A stretch of 64,000 nucleotides of DNA, from NCBI GenBank assembly GCA_038277395.1, contig CM076192.1:193381647-193445646 (forward strand). Reading direction: 5' to 3'. The notes beneath the pieces are model-generated. The model made no database searches. It saw only the letters and a program-made list of their open reading frames with translations, and was not told the origin of the DNA. The position numbers and the translations under genes were made by a program. Position 1 is the stretch's first letter. Every line of letters begins with the position of its first letter. The stretch comes from Dryocosmus kuriphilus. Its lineage: Eukaryota > Arthropoda > Insecta > Hymenoptera > Cynipidae. Positions 57,441-64,000 of the stretch are shown one piece after another.

Positions 57441-60400
57441 CGATTTACCTGCTATTCGTCATGCTATAGTACATTTGTACTAAATTTGTATACTACATTT
57501 TCACTTTATGAATAATATTTGCGGATGCATATTCATTTCAATAAGCATTTCCATGTGAAATGTTCTTCATACCCATAATTCTGTTATTTGTTTTCTTTGT
57601 TCAATCGAGTTTTCAATAGTGTTGGAGTGCATTATTTGACGGCGTATTTTACCTTCCTTTTTTTGAAGGGTCTTTTTTGCAGATCTCACTTTTCTTTTTA
57701 CTTGAAACTTTTAATTTTTTTTATTCAGATTTAATTTACATGATTAACTAATATAACTATGAATAAAATAAGGTAGAAAAATCATTAAAATTTTAAGAAT
57801 GGTTTGGCTTTTATAATAAAAATGTATTGTTTTTTTAAGAGGAGAGATGTCCGTAAAGTAAACATATGAATGAAATGAAAAATGATTAATATTCTTACTA
57901 GAACTTTAAAAGTAAAATTCAATATTGTACCCACTTACTTAATTAAAATTGCACATTTATATTTTATTTTAAATTTATACTTCAATTCATTGCTTATAAA
58001 TAATATAAATGTAGTAGAAAAACGCTTTCCAATCACATTAAAAGTAACTAGCTTTATTTTACATAAAGCTATGCAATTTTTAATGAGTTCGTATTAAAAT
58101 TCTTTTGAGTTTAAAGAATTCCATTGTTTAAGTTTCATTTCTTAATTTAATTAATTTTCAGTTTCCAACATTTTCAAGTATGAAATCAGCCAGTTTACAA
58201 TTCCTTCTTGAAAAGTTCCTTACCTCTGAAAAGAGAGACAATCACTTCAAAATATTAATCTTTTAAAATTGAATATTTTACTGTTCAATTATTGAACATG
58301 AATTTCGCGTATTTCTTGTCTCGCGACTTTTTTTGTCATCTCATAATGTGACAGTTTATTAGTATATGTCAGTTTCACATCTTATAAAATTGTTTTACCA
58401 CCTGAAGCAACTTGAAGTTGTTCCCCAAATTCCATTGAAATGCTTTATCAGTGATTTTCAAGTTATTAGTTCTTCTAATGCATACATTCTTCTAAATGTA
58501 AATGAAGGGCGTGGATATGAGGTTCACTAAAGATGAAGCTCTAAACAAGAAGTCAAACATTAACCTCTAAAGTCTAGTCGAAACACTCATCTCTCCGGCT
58601 GAGTCAAGGGCTGAATAGGGGGTGTAAACTGTAGAGTGCAGACTGTGTTTGACTGTAGGCGTCTGCAATGAACTCAAGGTCAAGATATTTGCATGTAGAT
58701 AACGCCTCGGCTGACGAAAAATTTTGCATTGCTCTGCAGTTATAGATATAACCGATTATCTTGCGCAAAGTCTTTGGCCTGTGTTTAGGCCAGAATAAAG
58801 TAATAAACCATGAATGAGTTTACAAAGCGGGAAAACACCGAGGACACCCCAGGGAGTGGCCGGCCGTTCCCCAGACCCTAGCCGCTCTTCTAAGAAGGCT
58901 TTTTAAGTAAGAGTAGTAAGAATCCATTCAGGTAGTACGTCAAACGCGGAAGGAGTCGTGGGGGGGGGGGGGGGATATGCGTCAGCTGCAGTGTGACAAA
59001 ATTTAGGAATAAAAATAAAAAAAGTTCTATCCAACAAAATTTTCTGTTTCGAGAAAAAACAGGATTGATAAGGTTTCTATACCACAGTCGAACAAACATT
59101 ATTTTTTTTTTGCTGAAACGTTATTCAAATTGAGAACATTATATATTTTATTATAAAATTATATATATATATTATTATTATTATATATTCTCTCCTCGAG
59201 AATCACTGGCGTTGCCGCGTAACTATTCCACAATATTCATTAAAATGATTAACATTATTTATCTATATTAATTTATCAATCTATTTATTATATATTATAT
59301 TTTATCATTATAAATCATATATTATATAATTCTGGAGTCGAGTCTAGAAATGTCGTTTATATTTACGTACCTCATTCTGTTTACGAGATACATTATATTT
59401 ATTCCGAATTTAAACATTTTGAGAAAAATTTTAGATACATATCTGAAATCGCCGAAACATGTAGATTCTGAATTTATAACTTTCGCAAATTAGTTTCAGA
59501 ATTAAAAACAATTTGGTTTCAAAATTCTTAATCTTTGCAGCTGACTTTGGGGCTTAACTGGATCACCTTGAACCGCCCGCGCCGCGCCGTTTCCAACCAG
59601 CATGGTAATATTTGTACGCCTATTTTTCCCTGACGCAAAACTCGGTTACCCTACTGATTGATAATAACTAACTAACTAAATTTATGGATAAATCTTGAAT
59701 ATATTTGGGTATGCATTCATTTATTTGACACTCGTCGGCCCATTATCATAATGGCATGGTAAAAGATACCCCGCACGTTCTCCCCGTGTAGGATGATACC
59801 ATTTTGTCAATTATGTAGGACGATATAGCTTGAGTATCAGTCTTTCTAATTTTACCAATGATTCTATCTTTTTCGGGTTATTTTAGAAGAAAATATCCAC
59901 AAAATGGCAGACATTCTTATGTGTGATTGTAAAATTTATAGAAACATGTTTCTCATAGTAGAAAAAAATACCGAAATCTTTCTGACTCTTTTTTATGCAA
60001 GCTTAACTTCTGGCAACATGCAAGAAAAAATTCGTATAATCATTCTTATAAATAACCGCAATTCGCTAGAAGTGTGAATTTTAAATGAGCCCAAAATGTT
60101 TCATAAATGCTTATTATTTCAAATGCTATTTAAATTATTTAAAAAATCAGATTTCGCACTATTTTCACAGAATCTCTCCTTGAGAAATTGATTAAATGAC
60201 TTTATTCCGCTTATACTTTACACAGAGTTTTCATAGCTTTACAAGTTTGTAAGAAAAATTCATTTTTCTCTTATATAATTAAAACTAGGAGAACATAGGC
60301 ATTAATTGGAAAAAAAATGATCTCATACTGCTGATCTATTTTGAGCACAATTTATATTGGGACTCAGGCCCTGCGCACAATTCCTGCGCACGGGCCTACT

Positions 60401-60501
60401 GGGATTAGTTGACCTGATACGAAATTAATCTGACATTTTATTTCCTAATTGGCAGGGTTGGGTACGGCTTCCAAATGTGCATTGCATTATCTGCACTATA
60501 T
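57441..60501. other. Gene-free stretch, nothing recognised
   Basis: Mostly AT-rich, with a somewhat GC-richer block at 58560-58900, a 15-base G run at 58960-58974 and a short (TA)n at 59157-59190. No gene, repeat partner or RNA structure was identified. Confidence 0.55.
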
Positions 60502-61208
60502 GTTTTTTGGGTGTCAAATACACTCCCCTAAAGTTTCCTAAAAAAAAATCCCTTCTATGTCCGCATCGCAGATAGATGTAGCCAAAAATCACAAAAAACG
60601 ACACACTTCTTCAAATTTGAAAACCGAAAAAATTTTCTTTTGGATTTAAATTATCAATAAAAATAGCTGAAAACAATTCGATTTGTACCGGCATATCGAT
60701 ATCTCTATTAAAATATTTTTTACCCTCCTTAAGTGACTTTGCAATTACAAAAAATCGAAAGAAGTCGACTTTTTCGCTATTTTCTTAGAGCAATATATCA
60801 CATTTAAATAATACATTTAATTCAAAGACAAGAAAGATTATTTTAATGTCCTTATATATTATTGTTGCAACATATTGAAAATATATTCGTATTAACGTAT
60901 ATCACCCATTATATGCCGAATAGTCGGGAAATTTACCATAACTCCAAGGAAATAGCGAAAAAGTAGACTTTTCTCGATGCTTGAAATTTCAAAAAGGTGG
61001 GTAAAAAATATTTTTTATGAATTCATGCTGTTATAAATCTAACTGCATTCGACTAATTTTATTGATAATTTAAATCCAATACAAAGATTTTTTGGTAATC
61101 AAATTTGAAGAAGTGCGTCGTTTTTGTGATTTTTAGCTATATTTACGATGCAGTAAGGGATTTTTTAAAATTGAACTTTAGGGGAGTGCTTTTGACTCCT
61201 AAAAGAAA
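60502..61208. mobile_element. Inverted-repeat element, 0.7 kb
   Basis: 60502-60785 returns in reverse complement at about 60948-61208: CACTCCCCTAAAGTTT / AACTTTAGGGGAGTGC, AAAATCACAAAAAACGACAC / its partner, CTTCTTCAAATTTGA / TCAAATTTGAAGAAG, and AGTCGACTTTTTCGCTATTT / AAATAGCGAAAAAGTAGACT. The spacer is about 160 bp. No frame of note, so it is a MITE or foldback element. Identity is about 80%. Confidence 0.75.
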
Positions 61209-61439
61209 GTTTTCATTGCTATTAGAACTTCTCCCAAACAAATTTTTTGTTTAAATTCACACAATCAACGGACTCGGGGGTTCATGGGAAACCACTTGAG
61301 AAAATCACGTCGTTCCTTACTTCTTCGAAATCATATTGAAAATTTTTAATGAATAAAGACTCATTTCTTGAAATAAATGGGATTTGAAGACTTCGCTTGA
61401 CCATTGAAAAATTAATCATTTCATTTAAAAATAATATTA

Positions 61440-61445
<6 letters not shown>

Positions 61446-61516
<71 letters not shown>
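61446..61516. repeat. (TA)n microsatellite
   Basis: About 70 bp of uninterrupted TA flanked by AATAAT words. Confidence 0.98.
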
Positions 61517-61518
<2 letters not shown>

Positions 61519-61711
61519 ATAATTAATAATAATATGCAACCAACTAATTTCAACGTTTCCTGAAAGTAGGTTTATTTTTCATATTCAACTTTGGATAATT
61601 GCGGTAATACGTTTTTTTCACTACTTTTTACGCTATATACGTTGTCGAAAAAATATTTATATTAGTTTTATTTATTACAAGTGATGTGAAATGCATATTT
61701 TGGAAAACTAT

Positions 61712-62300
61712 ATACAGGGTGTTTTTTTTAACTGGACAAATCGAAATATCTCAAAAAATACGCATCCTGCGAAAAAAATCTTCTTAATAAAAACTTTTTA
61801 TTTTCGAGGGGGAAAAGCGGTTTTGTAAAAATTTACCCCACCCCACCCCCGAAGGGGTCAGGGGTGCGGGTAACTTCGTAATTTCAATTGGGAACGCCAA
61901 CTTTTTATCAGAGATTCAGATTCTCCTTTATGAAATACGTGAGTTTTATCCGAAAAAGTTTTTTCGATTCGCAAAAGATGGCGCTGAAATTGCGAAAAAT
62001 GAAATTGCTTTTTTTAACTTGACAAATCGAAATATCTCAAAAAATACGCATCCTACGAAAAAAATGTTTTTAATAGAAACTTTTTATTTACGAGGGGGAA
62101 AAGCGTTTTTGCAAAAATTTACCCCACCGCACCCCCTAAGGGGGCAGGGGTGGGGGTAACTTCGTAATTTCAATTGGGAACCCCAATTTTTTATCACAGA
62201 TTCAGATTCTCATTTATGAAATACGTAAGTTTTGTTTGAAATTTTTTTTTCGATTCGCGATAGATGGCGCTGCAATTGCAAAAAATGTAATTGTTGAGTG
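61712..62300 (+). repeat. 297-bp direct repeat, two units
   Basis: AACTGGACAAATCGAAATAT at 61730 recurs as AACTTGACAAATCGAAATAT at 62017, and the next 280 bp match closely (ATACGCATCCTGCGAAAAAA, AAATTTACCCCACC, GGGGTAACTTCGTAATTTCA, CGATTCGC...AGATGGCGCTG). The first unit starts at ATACAGGGTGTTTTTTTT, a common insect DNA transposon terminus. Both contain a G/C-rich CACCCCC...AAGGGG core that can pair. Confidence 0.85.
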
Positions 62301-62385
62301 TTTCAAGGATAACGCTTCCAAACAAAAAGTAAATGAGACCTGTTGAATGTAAGGAAGATCATTCAATTGTAATAAATTCAATTTT

Positions 62386-62450
62386 GGACATTACTTTCGG
62401 GGTGCTTGATTTCAGTGAGTCCCCTCGCCTCTCACCATCGGGGTGCTTGA
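62386..62450 (+). repeat. Left TIR of the DD41D transposon
   Basis: GGACATTACTTTCGGGGTGC, then TTGATTTCAGTGAGTCCCCT, CGCCTCTCACCATCGGGGTG, and CTTGA. It matches the right terminus over 65 bp, with one base missing on the right, and contains one full and one partial 40-bp unit. Confidence 0.9.
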
Positions 62451-62779
62451 ACTTTCGGCCAAGGGACAGTAAAAGTGCTAAAGCTGCAGAAAAGCTTTCC
62501 CGAAAGCAGTTGGTTGTCGATAGCCGATTTTGTATGTAGACATTACATATCATTGAGTCAGTCGGTCACACAATCGAGCGCTAACCGCGTCTGTCCGTGA
62601 TTAACGTTCATTCGTTAGGAGGGTTGATTGTGTTCATTTGATTTGGGTGTGTTGATTGCGTTCATTTGAGTTGATCGTAATTAGTTGCTTTCGTTTGGAT
62701 TATTATTGTTGGTCACGTTCGTTTGGGTTGGTTTAGGTGTCATTGTATTCCCTCATTACTTGAATTAAAGACTTTTACA

Positions 62780-63841
62780 ATGGAAATTCTATCTCAACAA
62801 CAGAAAATTGAAATGATTCTCATTTATGGAGAAAGTGGCAGGAATATCAATGATGCTATCACGCTTTATGCTCATCGTTTTCCAGAAAGTGTTCCTTCAC
62901 AATCTTCCTTTTACCGGGTTGTCAGAAAGTTCATGGCTGACGGAAGTCTACAATCGAAAAAAAGGAACCGTCAATTAAGGGTTACTGGAGTTGATAAAGA
63001 AATCGCGATTTTAGCTGCAATCACTCATGACCCTCATGTTAGTACGCGACAACTAAGCCGCGATTCCGGAATGTCTCTATTCAGTGTTTGTAAGATATTA
63101 AAACGTAATAAATATCATCCTTATCATATTTCACTGCATCAAGAACTTCATGGCAATGATTTTCAGAACCGCGTAACATTTTGTCAATGGGCGCTCCAGC
63201 AGATACGAGGAAACCCCAACTTCTTTTTTCGAGTAATGTTCTCAGACGAGTCTTCTTTCACAAACCATGGCAACGTTAATCGACACAACATGCATTATTG
63301 GAGTAGAAAAAACCCACACTGGTTGCGTGAAGTTGAGCATCAGCGTCCATGGTCAGTGAATGTTTGGTGTGGAATAATTGGAGATCAACTTATCGGCCCG
63401 TATTTTATTGATGGCAATTTGAACGGTGAAAAGTATCGTAACTTTTTAGAAAATAAACTTCCAACATTCTTTGAAGACCTAAGCTTGGAAGTGCGACAAA
63501 ACATGTGGTTTCAAAATGACGGTTGCCCAGCACATTTTTCGGCAATCGCGCGGGAAGTACTCAATCGCGAATTCAATGATCGATGGATCGGTAGAGGAGG
63601 TCCGGTAAATTGGCTTGCCAGATCGCCAGACCTTACGGCGCCGGATTTCTATTTTTGGGGTTATCTAAAGAGTAACGTGTATCAAGAAGTGCCCACAACT
63701 CGTGATAACATGCTCGCGCGAATCAGGTCTGCTTGTGCACAAATAACACCAGACACATTTCGCAGTTGTGTGGAACCTTTCGAAGCTCGGATTAACAAGT
63801 GCATCGAAGTGGGAGGACACCATTTTGAGCACTTATTGTAA
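62780..63841 (+). CDS. Mariner-like (DD41D) transposase
   Basis: An unbroken 353-residue frame. An upstream in-frame ATG (62723) would add 19 residues, but the ATG at 62780 (MEILSQQQKIE) gives the usual N-terminus and follows an A-rich context (TTTACAATGG). Residues 1-60 and 75-120 form two helix-turn-helix units (STRQLSRDSGMSLFSVCKIL in the second) for TIR binding. The DDE domain has MFSDESSF (D156), WFQNDGCPAHF (D247) and SPDLTAPDFYFWG (D289). There are 41 residues between the second and third acids, the DD41D spacing known from the rosa-type mariners. Length and motifs are complete, so it may be active or recently so. It would cut and paste the element in the nucleus. Confidence 0.9.
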   Translation: MEILSQQQKIEMILIYGESGRNINDAITLYAHRFPESVPSQSSFYRVVRKFMADGSLQSKKRNRQLRVTGVDKEIAILAAITHDPHVSTRQLSRDSGMSLFSVCKILKRNKYHPYHISLHQELHGNDFQNRVTFCQWALQQIRGNPNFFFRVMFSDESSFTNHGNVNRHNMHYWSRKNPHWLREVEHQRPWSVNVWCGIIGDQLIGPYFIDGNLNGEKYRNFLENKLPTFFEDLSLEVRQNMWFQNDGCPAHFSAIAREVLNREFNDRWIGRGGPVNWLARSPDLTAPDFYFWGYLKSNVYQEVPTTRDNMLARIRSACAQITPDTFRSCVEPFEARINKCIEVGGHHFEHLL

Positions 63842-63872
63842 AATGTAAATCGAAATCCAGAATCCAGATTGC

Positions 63873-64000
63873 GAGAGGCGAGGGGACCCACTGAAATCAA
63901 GCACCCCGATGGTGAGAGGCGAGGGACTCACTGAAATCAAGCACCCGATGGTGAGAGGCGAGGGGACTCACTGAAATCAAGCACCCCGAAAGTAATGTCC
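63873..64000 (-). repeat. Right TIR with three 40-bp sub-repeats
   Basis: GAGAGGCGAGGGGAC with CACTGAAATCAAGCACCCCG repeats at 63873, 63914 and 63953 (periods 41 and 39 bp). The outermost unit joins the terminal AAAGTAATGTCC. Several units probably serve as transposase binding sites. Confidence 0.85.

Larger units (their letters stand above)
62386..64000 (+). mobile_element. Tc1/mariner-type transposon, DD41D spacing, apparently intact
   Basis: Terminal inverted repeats of about 65 bp begin GGACATTACTTTCGGGGTGC at 62386 and, in reverse complement, at 64000, the last base of the window. They flank one transposase gene. The right end has three 40-bp sub-repeats; the left has about one and a half. 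A TA lies at 62373-62374, so the true left end might be there, with a little of the right TIR lying beyond the window; the target duplication cannot be checked. Confidence 0.85.

Noticed and set aside
61282..61539. Frame with an IYIYIY run
   Set aside because: It is a translation of the (TA)n microsatellite.

Overview
The window is AT-rich eukaryotic DNA, almost certainly from an insect. Long AT tracts, (TA)n microsatellites, a 376-bp satellite array and many decayed transposable elements fill it. There is no operon structure and no recognisable conserved host gene. The mix (two BEL/Pao elements, a Penelope-like element, non-LTR elements, a ZMYM1/hAT-like transposase relic and a Tc1/mariner-type element of DD41D spacing) fits insects; a wasp is my guess, but the sequence does not prove the order. 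A 500-base run of N at 21640-22139 is an assembly gap.

Layout. 1-818: gene-free AT-rich DNA. 819-7956: BEL/Pao element 1 on the minus strand, badly broken, with a promoter-bearing 5' LTR on the right and a tRNA-derived SINE inside gag. 8025-12045: two direct copies of a 310-bp repeat flanking a Penelope-like fragment and a minus-strand LINE ORF1 region. 12.84-20.03 kb: a tandem duplication of a 3.6-kb module. Each copy holds the 3' part of an unrecognised micro-exon gene followed by an 85-bp minisatellite array; copy A is open, copy B is frameshifted. 20.04-21.64 kb: plus-strand LINE fragment, then the gap. 22.1-25.6 kb: short tandem repeats, a coiled-coil coding relic and a repeat family rich in GAAGCGCGA palindromes.

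26918-28340 is a near-perfect palindrome with 680-bp arms, a 71-bp loop and a flanking TTA duplication: a foldback DNA transposon. 29.65-34.19 kb is a satellite of about 12 monomers, followed by an insertion of the GAAGCGCGA family and a diverged outlying monomer. 36.3-40.4 kb is a 4-kb inverted duplication (arms about 1 kb) around a hAT-like pseudogene. 41.9-46.7 kb holds two inverted-repeat elements and an RTE-like LINE whose reverse transcriptase core has been deleted. 48.4-55.3 kb is BEL/Pao element 2, with an intact YVDD box, a polypurine tract and a 2-kb foreign insert. 55.5-57.4 kb is a relic of an unnamed invertebrate transposase-like family. 60.5-61.2 kb is another inverted-repeat element. 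62386-64000 is the youngest element: a mariner-like transposon with an intact 353-residue transposase and terminal 40-bp sub-repeats.

These sequences do not form a pathway; the window is a TE graveyard. The two parts that are still open and possibly functional are the micro-exon gene of copy A and the DD41D transposase. The micro-exon gene module is the best candidate for something undescribed.
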